In this document: positions 42,375 through 50,886 of the stretch, piece by piece | Layout: each line of letters opens with the position of its first letter | Position numbering within the stretch: the first letter of the stretch is position 1 | Source of the DNA: Azospirillum doebereinerae | GTDB lineage: Bacteria > Pseudomonadota > Alphaproteobacteria > Azospirillales > Azospirillaceae | Assembly (NCBI RefSeq): GCF_003989665.1 | Contig: NZ_RZIJ01000004.1 | Span: 244,157-308,156, forward strand | Direction of reading: 5' to 3' | DNA: 64,000 bases | The notes under the pieces: generated by a model | Seen by the model: only the letters and a program-made list of their open reading frames with translations | What the model was told of the DNA's origin: nothing | The model's database searches: none | Program-made: the position numbers and the translations under genes

Positions 42375-43805
42375 ATGGGGTTGGAGGACCGTTTGGGCGA
42401 CGGCGGGCCGCGGCTCGAGTCTCGGAAACCGCTGGAAGCGCCACGGCTGGACCGGCGCGACCCTCCCTTGGCGCTTCACAACCCCGTTCCGGCCTTCCTG
42501 ACCGCCGCCCGGCCGGCCGCCGACCTTCCCGGCCCGCCCGCCACCACCGTTCCCGCGCCGCCGGCCCCGCCGCCGTATCTGCCCGAACCGCGCCTGCGCG
42601 AGGCCCTGAACCCGCTGCTGAGCGCGGCGGCCCCCGTGCTGGATCTCGCCGCCGGGCTGCGCGACCGCGTCACCCACGACGACCCCGACGGGGTGCGCGA
42701 CGACGCCCTGGCCGCGCTGGCCCGCTTCGGGACGGACGCCGCCGCCGCCGGGCTGACCGCCGAGGAGATCCGCGTCGCCCGCTTCGCGCTCTGCGCCACG
42801 CTGGACGACACCCTGCGCGCCACGCCCTGGGGCGCCCGCGCGCCCTGGCTGAGCGGGGGGCTGGCTGGAGGGCTGGCGGGGGGGCTGACCGCCGCGCTCG
42901 ACCCCGAGGCCGGCGGGCCGGATCTGTTCTTCGAGCTGCTCGACACCATGCTGGGCGACCCCCGGCTGCACCGGCGCGAGTTGGAGCTGTTCTACGCCTG
43001 CCTGTCGCTGGGCTTCGAGGGCAAGTACCGCGACCGGCCGCGCGGCGCCCATGATCTCGCCCATCTGCGCGACGAGCTGTATCGCATCCTGCGCCGCGCG
43101 CGGGGCGAGCGCGACCCGGCGCTCTCCCCCGCTCCGCACGGCCCCTCCGCCCGCACCATGGCCACGCGCTTCCGCCCCTTGGCCGCCGCCCTGCCGCCCT
43201 GGACCGCCTGGGCGGCGGTGGCGCTGGGGCTGGGGCTGCTGTGGGGCCAGCTTTCCGCCGCGCTGACCCGGCAGGCCGGGCCGGTCGCCGCGCGCATCGC
43301 AGCCCTGGTGCCCGACGCCCCCATCGAGATCGCCCGGCTCGCCCCGCCGCCGCCGCCGACCGCCGGCCCGGCGCTGATCGCCCGCGTCACCGCCGTCCTC
43401 GCCCCGGAAATCCGCAGCGGCGCCGTCGAGGTGCTGGCCGGGGAGGACGGCGCCCTGGTCGTCCGCATCCCCGCCGCCGCCATGTTCGCCACCGGCAGCG
43501 AGGCCGTGAAGGCCCGCCACCGCGCCGTCGTCGACCGCGTCGGTCAGGCGCTGGGGCCGGAGGGCGGGCTCGTGCGGGTGGTCGGCCACACCGACGACCA
43601 GACGCCCCGCACCGGCCGCTTCCCCACCGCCCAGAGCCTGACCGAGGCGCGGGCCGAGGCCGTCCGCCGGTTGCTGGAACGCCCGCTCGGCCCCGCCCGC
43701 CTGTCGTCGGAGGGGCGCGCCGACGCCGAACCCGTCGCGCTGAACGACACGCCCGCCGGGCGCGACACCAACCGGCGGATCGACGTCCGCCTCTACCCGC
43801 AGTGA
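42375..43805 (+). CDS. tssL: Type VI secretion protein TssL (DotU) with C-terminal OmpA domain
   Basis: The 476-residue protein has a Pro-rich N-terminus. A DotU/TssL domain follows (about 75-235; NPLLSAAAPVLDLAAGLRD, FALCATLDDTLRATPWG, ELFYACLSLGFEGKYRD), then one membrane anchor (about 273-292) and a periplasmic OmpA-like domain (VVGHTDDQTP, TEARAEAVRRLLE, NRRIDVRLYP) that should hold peptidoglycan. TssL with TssM forms the inner-membrane complex of the type VI machine; the fused OmpA version is well known. It is the first gene of a three-gene run with tssM 11 bases downstream. Confidence 0.95.
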   Translation: MGLEDRLGDGGPRLESRKPLEAPRLDRRDPPLALHNPVPAFLTAARPAADLPGPPATTVPAPPAPPPYLPEPRLREALNPLLSAAAPVLDLAAGLRDRVTHDDPDGVRDDALAALARFGTDAAAAGLTAEEIRVARFALCATLDDTLRATPWGARAPWLSGGLAGGLAGGLTAALDPEAGGPDLFFELLDTMLGDPRLHRRELELFYACLSLGFEGKYRDRPRGAHDLAHLRDELYRILRRARGERDPALSPAPHGPSARTMATRFRPLAAALPPWTAWAAVALGLGLLWGQLSAALTRQAGPVAARIAALVPDAPIEIARLAPPPPPTAGPALIARVTAVLAPEIRSGAVEVLAGEDGALVVRIPAAAMFATGSEAVKARHRAVVDRVGQALGPEGGLVRVVGHTDDQTPRTGRFPTAQSLTEARAEAVRRLLERPLGPARLSSEGRADAEPVALNDTPAGRDTNRRIDVRLYPQ

Positions 43806-43816
43806 AGGCGCCCGCC

Positions 43817-45820
43817 ATGCCCGTGCCGCGCCGCCCCTCCTCCTCCCTGTCCCCGCACCTGCCCTCGCGGCTGCGCTGGAGCCTGTCGCTCGGCGGCGCC
43901 CTGGCGCTCGGCCTGACCGGGTGGCTGCTGACGCCGGCGCTGGCCGGGACCGACTGGACGATCCGGCTGGCCCCGCTGCTGCTGGCGCTCGCCGGCTGGG
44001 CGCTCCTCAACCGCCGGATCGACCGGGCCGAGCGCGCCGCCAACGCCCGGCTGGTCGAGGCGCTGACCGCCGCCCGCGACCCCGACCTCAAGGCCTCGCT
44101 CGACGAGATCGGCAGCGTGCGCCAGCGGCTCGACGCCGTGCTGGCCCGGCTGAAGACCCAGCGTTTCGGCGCCGGGCTGACCGGGCGCTACCTCTACCAG
44201 CTTCCCTGGTATCTGGTGATCGGCGCGCCGGGGTCGGGCAAGACCACGGCGCTGGGCAGCGCCCGTCTCGGCACCCCGCTGGCCGACGGCGACATCGCCG
44301 AGCCGATCGCCAACCTCGGCGGCACCCGCAACTGCGACTGGTGGTTCACCGACGAGGCGGTGCTGATCGACACCGCCGGGCGCTACACCACCCAGGACAG
44401 CCGCCGCGCCATCGACGGCCGGGTGTGGTCCGGCCTGCTCGACCTGCTGAAAGAGCACCGGCCGCGCCAGCCGGCCAACGGCGTGCTGCTGACCGTCAGC
44501 CTGCCCGACCTCGCCGCCTGGACCGCCGCCGAGCGCCACGGCCACGCCATCACCGTCCGCCAGCGCCTGAACGAGCTGCGCACGCAGCTCGGCGTGCGGG
44601 TCCCGGTCTATGTCCTGCTGACCAAGGCCGATCTGGTGCCGGGCTTCGCGACCTTCTTCGACCCGCTCGACCGCGCCGCCCGGCAACAGGTCTGGGGCCT
44701 CGCCTTCCCGGCCGAGGAGGCGCCGGAGGGTCCGCTGCCCGCCTTTTACGAGCTGTTCGCCGGGCTGGTCCGGCGGCTGGACGAGCGGCTGCTCGACCGG
44801 CTGCACCAGGAGCCGGACATCGGGCGCCGCAGCGACGCCTTCGCCTTCCCGCTCCGCATCGCCGAGCTGGAGACGGCGCTGGCCGACCTCGTGGACACCG
44901 CCTTCGCGCCGGAAGCGGCGGAGGAGGTTCCCCTGCTGCGCGGCATCTACCTGACCAGCGCGACCCGGACGGATCGCATGGCCCCCGACCCGCTGTCCCC
45001 CGGCGCCGGGGAGCCAGCCGATACCCATTTCCTCGACCGGCTGCTGCCCGAGATGGTGTTCCCGGAGGCCGGCCTCGCCGGGGTGGACCGCGCGCTGGAG
45101 CAACGCCGACGCCGCGCCGGGATCCTGTCGGCCGGCGGCGCGCTCGCCGCCGGGCTGCTGCTGGGCGGCTTCTGGCTGCACAGCCACGCCGGCAACGCCG
45201 CGCTGCTCGACCGCGCCGATTCGGCCGCCGCGTCGGTGGAGGCGGCGCTGCGCCCGCTCGACACGCCGCCGCGCTCGCTGGCGCGGGTGGACGACACCGA
45301 CGTCGCCGCCATCCTGCCGGCGCTGGACGGCCTGCGCGCCCTGCCGATGGGCTACGCGGAGCGCGCGTCCTGGGCCGCGCCGGAGCTGGCCGGCGGGCTC
45401 TACCAGGGCGACCGCATCGCCGGTCCGGCCGGGGAGGTCTACCGGCGGGCGCTGCGCACGCTGTTCCTGGCCCGGCTGACGCTGCGGCTGGAGGAGCAGC
45501 TCCGCACCAACTGGGCGCGGCCCGACCTGCTGCGCGCGGCGCTGCGCGCCTACCGCATGATCGGCGGGCGGGAGGCGATGGATTCCGCCGATCTGGCCGA
45601 ATGGCTGGCGCTCGACTGGCAGCGCAGCCTGCCCGGCCCGGCCAACGAGGCCCGCCGCCGGGCGCTGGGCGATCATCTGGCCGCGCTGTTCGAGGCGGGC
45701 TTCGCGCCCATCCCGGTCGACGAGACGCTGGTGGCCCGCGTCGAGGAGGTGCTGGCCCAGGCCGCCCCGCCCCGTCCCGCTTCCGCCTTCGGTTCCGGTT
45801 CGGAAGTGGCGTCGCCGTGA
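43817..45820 (+). CDS. tssM: Type VI secretion protein TssM (IcmF), short form
   Basis: The 667-residue protein has two N-terminal membrane helices (about 22-65), a cytoplasmic NTPase domain with Walker A GAPGSGKT (136-143) and Walker B VLIDTAGRYTTQD, NWWF-like DWWFTDEA, and a third membrane helix near 437-455. Usual TssM proteins have about 1,100-1,200 residues and a periplasmic part of some 680 residues; here only about 210 follow the third helix. The C-terminal region that binds TssJ in other systems is absent. The gene ends by overlapping the start of tagF by one base, so this is not a simple frameshift. Whether it works as a compact TssM or is a remnant is open. Confidence 0.9.
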   Translation: MPVPRRPSSSLSPHLPSRLRWSLSLGGALALGLTGWLLTPALAGTDWTIRLAPLLLALAGWALLNRRIDRAERAANARLVEALTAARDPDLKASLDEIGSVRQRLDAVLARLKTQRFGAGLTGRYLYQLPWYLVIGAPGSGKTTALGSARLGTPLADGDIAEPIANLGGTRNCDWWFTDEAVLIDTAGRYTTQDSRRAIDGRVWSGLLDLLKEHRPRQPANGVLLTVSLPDLAAWTAAERHGHAITVRQRLNELRTQLGVRVPVYVLLTKADLVPGFATFFDPLDRAARQQVWGLAFPAEEAPEGPLPAFYELFAGLVRRLDERLLDRLHQEPDIGRRSDAFAFPLRIAELETALADLVDTAFAPEAAEEVPLLRGIYLTSATRTDRMAPDPLSPGAGEPADTHFLDRLLPEMVFPEAGLAGVDRALEQRRRRAGILSAGGALAAGLLLGGFWLHSHAGNAALLDRADSAAASVEAALRPLDTPPRSLARVDDTDVAAILPALDGLRALPMGYAERASWAAPELAGGLYQGDRIAGPAGEVYRRALRTLFLARLTLRLEEQLRTNWARPDLLRAALRAYRMIGGREAMDSADLAEWLALDWQRSLPGPANEARRRALGDHLAALFEAGFAPIPVDETLVARVEEVLAQAAPPRPASAFGSGSEVASP

Positions 45821-46515
45821 TGCTGCGCGAGCGGTGGAACGCCGCCCGGACCAACGCCTCGGCCGCCCATTTCCACGGGGTCGGCTTCCACGGCAAGCTG
45901 CCGGCGCGCGGCGACTTCGTCGGCCACGGCCTGCCGCGCGAGGTGCTGGACCCGTGGGACGTCTGGCTGTCGGCGGCGCTCGGCGAGGCCGGGCGGCGGC
46001 TGGGCGGCGCGTGGGAGCGGGCGTTCAGCGGCGCGCCGGTGTGGCGCTTCGCCCTGTCGGCGGGCTTGTGCGGCGACGCGCCGCTGGTCGGCGTGCTGAT
46101 GCCCAGCGCCGACCGGGTCGGGCGGCTCTACCCCTTCACCATCGCGGCGGCGCTGCCCGACCGGCTCGACCTCGCCGCCGCGCCGGCCGCCTGCGCGGCG
46201 TGGTTCACCCGCGCCGAGGCGGTCGCCGCCGACGCCTGCCGGGCCGGCGCGGACGTCGAGGGGCTGCCGGCGCGGCTGGCGATCCTCGGACGGCCGGAGC
46301 TGGAGCGGGTGCATCCGGCCTCCGTCGCCATGGTGGAGCGTCTGGCCGGGCCGCTGCGGGAGGGGTCGAGCTTGTGGTGGACGCGCGGCGGCGGCCCGGT
46401 GGCGCCGTCGCTGCTGGCCTGCGCCGGATTGCCGGGCGGCGCCCGGCTGACGGCCTTCCTGGACGGCGCGTGGGACCGTTGGGGATGGGAGGATGTCGGC
46501 GGGGGGAACGCGTGA
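45820..46515 (+). CDS. tagF: Type VI secretion-associated protein TagF
   Basis: The 231-residue protein matches the TagF family: VGFHGKLPARGDFVGHGLPRE at the start, SADRVGRLYPFTIA, and SSLWWTRGGG in the C-terminal half. TagF is a post-translational repressor of type VI secretion. The start is ATG at 45820 (or GTG at 45817), overlapping the tssM stop. No TssB/C/K, Hcp, VgrG or ClpV gene is in the window, so this is a separated fragment or satellite of a type VI locus. Confidence 0.92.
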   Translation: MLRERWNAARTNASAAHFHGVGFHGKLPARGDFVGHGLPREVLDPWDVWLSAALGEAGRRLGGAWERAFSGAPVWRFALSAGLCGDAPLVGVLMPSADRVGRLYPFTIAAALPDRLDLAAAPAACAAWFTRAEAVAADACRAGADVEGLPARLAILGRPELERVHPASVAMVERLAGPLREGSSLWWTRGGGPVAPSLLACAGLPGGARLTAFLDGAWDRWGWEDVGGGNA

Positions 46516-46544
46516 GGGGGACTTGTGTGGGTTCCAGCGTCGCG

Positions 46545-46656
46545 TTGCCCCCTCCCCATCCCTCCCCCGCCTTCGGCGGGAGAGGGGGCAGGACGCTTGT
46601 CGAAGGGCTGCGGAGTTCCCTCTCCCGCGAAAGCGGGGGAGGGTTAGGGAGGGGGC
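46545..46656. repeat. Type B GC-rich intergenic repeat pair (copy g)
   Basis: CCCTCCCCCGCCTTCGGCGGG-like and TTCCCTCTCCCGCGAAAGCGG-like hairpins separate tagF (+) and fnr (-). The copy is nearly identical in plan to the one at 57996. Confidence 0.85.
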
Positions 46657-46668
46657 CGGACGACCGCC

Positions 46669-47433
46669 TCAGCTTCCCTCGGCCAAGTCGTACATGGCGT
46701 CGAGATCGGCGATCAGCACCTTGTTCCCCTCCTGGAGGGAGATCACGCCCACCGTCTTCAATTGGGTGAAGGTGCGGCTGACCGTTTCGGTCGTCAGCCC
46801 CAGATAGTCCGCGATGTCGGCCCGGCTCATCGGCACGAAGACCGGGTTCTCCTTGTGGCCGCGCCGCGCCGCGCGCTGCGACAGCATCAGCAGGAAGGAG
46901 CAGATCTTCTCCTTGGCCGTCTTGCGGCCGAGCAGCAGCATCTGGTCCTGCGCCGCCGCCAGCTCGTTCGACGCCATGGAGAACAGGCGGCGCTGCATCT
47001 TGGGGAACTCGTCCATCAGCGCGTCGATCTTCTTGCGCGGGAAGCGGCAGAGCGACGAGCTGGTGACGGTCTCGGCGGTGTAGGCGTAGCTGTCGTTGAC
47101 CGACAGCCCGAGGAAATCGCCGGTGACGAGGAATCCGGTGATCTGCCGCCGCCCGTCGGGCAGCAGCTTGTACAGCTTCACCGTGCCGGAGGTAACGTTG
47201 TACAGCGCGTCGGCGCCGTCGCCCTCGCTGAACAGCGTGTGCCCGGCGTCGGCCCGCACCGTCTGGAGGATGTCGGCCAGACGGCGCAGCTCCTCCGGCT
47301 CCAGCGCGGCGCAGACGGTCAGGCTGCGGACGGGACAAGCGCCGCAGGGATTCATGTCCGTCGCGGCGCTCTTCTCGCGGGCGCGTCCCATATCGAAAGG
47401 TGGCATGGATGAACCCAGCCTCTCATCGTGCAT
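46669..47433 (-). CDS. fnr: FNR-family oxygen-responsive transcription regulator
   Basis: The 254-residue protein has three cysteines near the N-terminus (Cys30, Cys33 and Cys41 in CGACPVRSLTVC) and a fourth at 129, the arrangement that holds an oxygen-labile 4Fe-4S cluster in FNR. It has a cyclic-nucleotide-type sensor barrel and a C-terminal helix-turn-helix with ETVSR in the recognition helix (GLTTETVSRTFTQL), which reads TTGAT half-sites. Matching boxes lie upstream of nnrU, the diiron oxygenase, ccoG and ccoN in this window. The start may be 47433 or the ATG at 47406. It follows the cco assembly genes in the same direction, 80 bases after ccoS. Confidence 0.93.
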   Translation of the reverse strand: MHDERLGSSMPPFDMGRAREKSAATDMNPCGACPVRSLTVCAALEPEELRRLADILQTVRADAGHTLFSEGDGADALYNVTSGTVKLYKLLPDGRRQITGFLVTGDFLGLSVNDSYAYTAETVTSSSLCRFPRKKIDALMDEFPKMQRRLFSMASNELAAAQDQMLLLGRKTAKEKICSFLLMLSQRAARRGHKENPVFVPMSRADIADYLGLTTETVSRTFTQLKTVGVISLQEGNKVLIADLDAMYDLAEGS

Positions 47434-47513
47434 GGGTTCATATTGAGTGCAATCGTGGGGAATCGCAACCTTGGTCGTGCCCGCCCCTTCCTTTGCCCAT
47501 ACGGCCGGAAGGC

Positions 47514-47693
47514 CTATTGCCGTTCCGGCTTGCCGTTCTGCGGGGGAAGCGGCTTGTCGTCGTCGAACAGGATGCGGTGGGCCGCGCCGTCGAGGTCGTC
47601 AAACTGACCGGACTTCAGCGCCCACAGAAACGCCGCCAGCCCCAACCCGCCCAGGCTGAGCGCGATCGCGATCAGATAGAGAAGCTCGTCCAT
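47514..47693 (-). CDS. ccoS: CcoS, cbb3 oxidase assembly protein
   Basis: The 59-residue protein has one membrane helix (LYLIAIALSLGGLGLAAFLWAL) and the CcoS signature SGQFDDLDGAAHRILFDDD. It is needed to load heme and copper into cbb3 oxidase. ATG at 47693 has AAGGAT upstream; a GTG sits one codon earlier. Its first 95 bases overlap the 3' end of ccoI in another frame, more than the usual 4-base coupling. Confidence 0.93.
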   Translation of the reverse strand: MDELLYLIAIALSLGGLGLAAFLWALKSGQFDDLDGAAHRILFDDDKPLPPQNGKPERQ

Positions 47694-50082
47694 CACCCAA
47701 ATCCTTGACCACGGCGCCGCGGGCCAGCCGCAGCGCGTTCAAAATGACGATAAGCGACGACGACGACATCGCCAAGGCCGCCAGAAGGGGAGTCAGCAGC
47801 CCGGCCATCGCCAGCGGCACCGCGAACAGGTTGTAGACCAGCGCGATGGCGAAGTTCTGCTTCACCAGCCGCCCGGAGCGCCGCGCCACCTCCACCGACT
47901 CGACGATGGGGCGCAGCCGCCGGCCCTGGAACACCACGTCGGCGGCGGTCTGGCTGACGTCCACGGCGGTCGAGGGCGACATCGACACCGCCGCCGCCGC
48001 CAGCGCCGGGGCGTCGTTCAGCCCGTCACCGACCATCAGCACAATGCGGCCTTGCGCGGCCAGATCGGCCAGCACGGCGGTCTTGTCGGCCGGGGTCTGC
48101 TCCGCCCGCCAGTCGGCGATGCCCAGCCGCTCGGCCACGGCGGCCACGGCGCCGCGCCGGTCGCCCGACAGCAGGCGGACGTCCATCCCGCGCGCCTTGA
48201 GCGCCGCGACCACCGCCGCCGCGTCCGGGCGGGGGGCGTCGAGGAAGACGATGCGGCGGGGTTCGGCGCCGGGACGCGCCAGCCACAGCTCCGGCCCGGC
48301 CGAATCCTCGGCGTCGAGCGGCGCGCCGGTGAAGCGCCGGCTGCCCAGCCGCACCTCGCCGTCGGGGGTGTCGAGCGCCAGCCCGGCCCCGGCGATCTCC
48401 CGCACGCCCGCCGCCAGCGGCACGCCCGGCACCGCCGCGGCCAGCGCGCGCGCCAGCGGGTGGCGGCTGGTCCCGGCCAGCGCGGCGGCCAGACGCAGAT
48501 CAGAGTCGGGCACGCCGTCGAGCTGCGGGACCGGGCGGCCCTCCGTCAGGGTGCCGGTCTTGTCGAAGACCACGGTGTCGACGGCGGCCAGACGCTCCAG
48601 CGCGGTGGCGCTCTTGATCAGGGTGCCCTGGCGCATCAGCCGGCCGCTGGCGATGACCTGCACCACCGGGACCGCCAGCGCCAGCGCGCAGGGGCAGGTG
48701 ATGATCAGCACCGCGACCGCGTTCATCAGCGCGACCTGCCAGGGCGCGTCCATCAGCAGCGTCCAGCCGGTGAAGGTGGCGATCGCCGTCACGTGGACGA
48801 CCGGGGCGTAGAGCCGCGACACCCGGTCGGCGACGGCGACGTATTTGGCGCGGCCCTGCTCGGCCACCTCCATCATCCGGACGATCTCGGCCAGCAGCGT
48901 GCCCTCGCCGACCGCCGACACCGTCAGGCGCAGCGGTGCCGTCAGGTTCAGCATGCCGGCGAAGACCTGGTCGCCCGGCCGCGCGGTGCCGGGCACCGTC
49001 TCGCCGGTGATCAGGCCGGTGTCGAGGTCGGACACGCCGTCCGACACCCGGCCGTCGACCGGAACCCGCTCGCCGGCCGCGACCAGGATGGTGGTGCCGG
49101 GGGAAACCTGCTCGGGCGCGACCACGGCGCTGGTGCCGTCGGGCAGCAGCACGGTGACCGCGTTGGCCCGCAGGCCCAGAAGCTGTTCGGCCGCCGAGCG
49201 CGCCCGGCCGCGCGCCCGCTGGTCGAGGTAGCGCCCGATCAGCAGGAAGAACAGCAGCATCACCGAGCCGTCGAAATAGGCGTGCGGGCCGCTGTTGATC
49301 GTCTCGAACAGGCTCATGCCGGTGGCGAGCAGCACGCCGATGGTGACCGGCACGTCCATGTTGGTGCGCCCGCGCAAGATCGCCGCGAAGGCCGAGCGGG
49401 CGAAGGGCCGCAGCGCGTAGGCGATGGCCGGCATGCAGATCAGCGCCGAGATCCAGTGCATCAGGTCGCGGGTCGCGGTGCCCATGCCCTGGCTGTGCCC
49501 GGCCCAGACCGACACCGACAGCAGCATCACGTTGCCCATGGCGAATCCCGCCACGGACATCGAGCGCAGCAACTCCTTCTCGGTCTTCTGCTGGGCGCTG
49601 CCCAGCCGGTCCGGGTCGAAGGGCACGGCGCGGTAGCCGAGCCGGGTCACCGTCCCCACCACCCCGTTGGCGTCGGTCGCGGCCGGGTCCCAGCGGATGG
49701 TCAGCCGCCGGGTCGTCATGTTGAGGCGCGCCTGCGCCACGCCCTCCTGCCGGCCGAGCGCCGTTTCGATCAGCCAGACGCAGGCCGCGCATTGCAGCCC
49801 GTCCACCATCAGGTGCAGGCTCTGCGTGCCGTTCTCCGCGTCGCGCGCGTGGGGGGCGTAGTCGATGGCCGGCGCGTCGTCGGGGCGCAGCGGGCGGGCG
49901 CCGGGATCGACGCTGCGGCGGTCGTAGTAGCGCTCCAGCCCCAGCCCGCGCACGAGGTCGTAGGCGGCGGCGCAGCCGGTGCAGCAGAAGGGGCCGGCGC
50001 CATCGGACGCGATGATTCCCGACGCGGTGGTGGTTCCCGCGCTCTCGGCGTGCTCCTGCCCGCAATGGAGGCAGACGGTCAT
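47599..50082 (-). CDS. ccoI: CcoI, copper-translocating P-type ATPase for cbb3 oxidase
   Basis: The 827-residue protein has an N-terminal zinc-finger-like region (CLHCGQE ... CCTGCAAAY), a heavy-metal-binding domain with QCAACVW, and eight expected membrane helices with the copper motif TCPCALALAVP. The phosphorylation site DKTGTLTEG and hinge GDGLNDAPAL are intact. It moves copper across the inner membrane for cbb3 oxidase. The last 30 or so residues (SLSDRDRAQPGRVGAGG...) are an Arg/Gly-rich tail encoded over the start of ccoS, so the original stop was probably lost. Confidence 0.95.
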   Translation of the reverse strand: MTVCLHCGQEHAESAGTTTASGIIASDGAGPFCCTGCAAAYDLVRGLGLERYYDRRSVDPGARPLRPDDAPAIDYAPHARDAENGTQSLHLMVDGLQCAACVWLIETALGRQEGVAQARLNMTTRRLTIRWDPAATDANGVVGTVTRLGYRAVPFDPDRLGSAQQKTEKELLRSMSVAGFAMGNVMLLSVSVWAGHSQGMGTATRDLMHWISALICMPAIAYALRPFARSAFAAILRGRTNMDVPVTIGVLLATGMSLFETINSGPHAYFDGSVMLLFFLLIGRYLDQRARGRARSAAEQLLGLRANAVTVLLPDGTSAVVAPEQVSPGTTILVAAGERVPVDGRVSDGVSDLDTGLITGETVPGTARPGDQVFAGMLNLTAPLRLTVSAVGEGTLLAEIVRMMEVAEQGRAKYVAVADRVSRLYAPVVHVTAIATFTGWTLLMDAPWQVALMNAVAVLIITCPCALALAVPVVQVIASGRLMRQGTLIKSATALERLAAVDTVVFDKTGTLTEGRPVPQLDGVPDSDLRLAAALAGTSRHPLARALAAAVPGVPLAAGVREIAGAGLALDTPDGEVRLGSRRFTGAPLDAEDSAGPELWLARPGAEPRRIVFLDAPRPDAAAVVAALKARGMDVRLLSGDRRGAVAAVAERLGIADWRAEQTPADKTAVLADLAAQGRIVLMVGDGLNDAPALAAAAVSMSPSTAVDVSQTAADVVFQGRRLRPIVESVEVARRSGRLVKQNFAIALVYNLFAVPLAMAGLLTPLLAALAMSSSSLIVILNALRLARGAVVKDLGDGRASLSDRDRAQPGRVGAGGVSVGAEVRSV

Positions 50083-50130
50083 GTCACATCACCCGGAAAA
50101 AACGCTGCGGGGTTGAGGGGGCGGTTCCAT

Positions 50131-50247
50131 CAAGCCCCTCTCCCCTTGCGGGAGAGGGGTTGGGGTGAGGGGTAAAGCAACCTTCCCGGCCGTTGGCCGG
50201 GCCGCCCCCTCATCCCAACCCTTCTCCCGCAAGGGGAGAAGGGCTTT
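50131..50247. repeat. Type A GC-rich intergenic repeat pair (copy h)
   Basis: AAGCCCCTCTCCCCTTGCGG-like and CCCTTCTCCCGCAAGGGGAG-like hairpins joined by GGTTGGGGTGAGGGGTAAA and CCCCCTCATCCCAACC, with a small GGCCGTTGGCC palindrome in the centre. It sits between ccoH and ccoI in the operon. Confidence 0.87.
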
Positions 50248-50287
50248 TAGCGTGTCTGGGGGGAAGCAGGCGGCAAAAGCCATTGCC

Positions 50288-50803
50288 TCACTGCACCCAG
50301 ACGCGCTTCTGGCTCTGGTAGTCGCCGGTCGCGTGCTGGATCTCGACCCGCATGTCCCATTGGCCTTCCAGCGCCAGCTCGACCGGCGCGGCGTAGCGGC
50401 CCTCGCCCAGATAGGGAAGCTCCAGCGTCACGTCGTGGCCCTGGCTGGTCGGGCGGATCAGCGAGACGGTGACCTTGGCGTCCTTCAGCAGGTTGCCGTG
50501 CTTGTCGCGCAGGGTCAGGCTGGCGATGCCCTTGCGCGGCTCGGTGCTGGTGAACTCCGCCTGGACCTGCCACGCGCGCTCCGCCTGGGCGCGGGCGCCG
50601 GCCAGATCCTCGTTGTAGCGGATGCCCTTGAGGAAATGCCCCTCGGTCTCCAGCCCGGTCCAGGTGGAGAAGGCGAAGTGCATCATCACGCCGTTGACCG
50701 CGACCACCACGGCGAAGAACGCCACGAAGAGCCAGGGGATGTACCACCCCTTCTGGCGGGGCATGCGGGTCGGCCGGGTTCCGGTGGCGGGGGTCATGGT
50801 CAT
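50288..50803 (-). CDS. ccoH: CcoH/FixH, cbb3 oxidase assembly protein
   Basis: The 171-residue protein has one membrane helix near the N-terminus (WLFVAFFAVVVAVNGVMMHFA) and a periplasmic beta-rich domain (ASLTLRDKHGNLLKDAKVTVSL, LEGQWDMRVEIQHATGDY), the FixH pattern. It stabilises the cbb3 complex during assembly. It lies between ccoG and ccoI, the standard order. Confidence 0.94.
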   Translation of the reverse strand: MTMTPATGTRPTRMPRQKGWYIPWLFVAFFAVVVAVNGVMMHFAFSTWTGLETEGHFLKGIRYNEDLAGARAQAERAWQVQAEFTSTEPRKGIASLTLRDKHGNLLKDAKVTVSLIRPTSQGHDVTLELPYLGEGRYAAPVELALEGQWDMRVEIQHATGDYQSQKRVWVQ

Positions 50804-50886
50804 GCTCGGTTGCGCTTTCTGATAAGCTGGGACCGTATCACGGAACGGCCGCTGCGGCGTCGCTCAAGGGGGCTCAAGGGGAGGGC

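Noticed and set aside
38148..43589. A minus-strand open frame of 1,813 codons, antisense to kup and tssL and running on past the GGDEF gene.
   Set aside because: It runs antisense to well-supported genes (kup, tssL) and through the GGDEF gene in another frame. Its translation is low-complexity His, Gln, Arg and Gly, as expected for a shadow frame in very GC-rich DNA.
47443..47456. FNR-like box TTGAGTGCAATCGT upstream of fnr.
   Set aside because: Only about seven of ten specified bases match and one half-site is poor; it is not better than chance in a 64-kb window.
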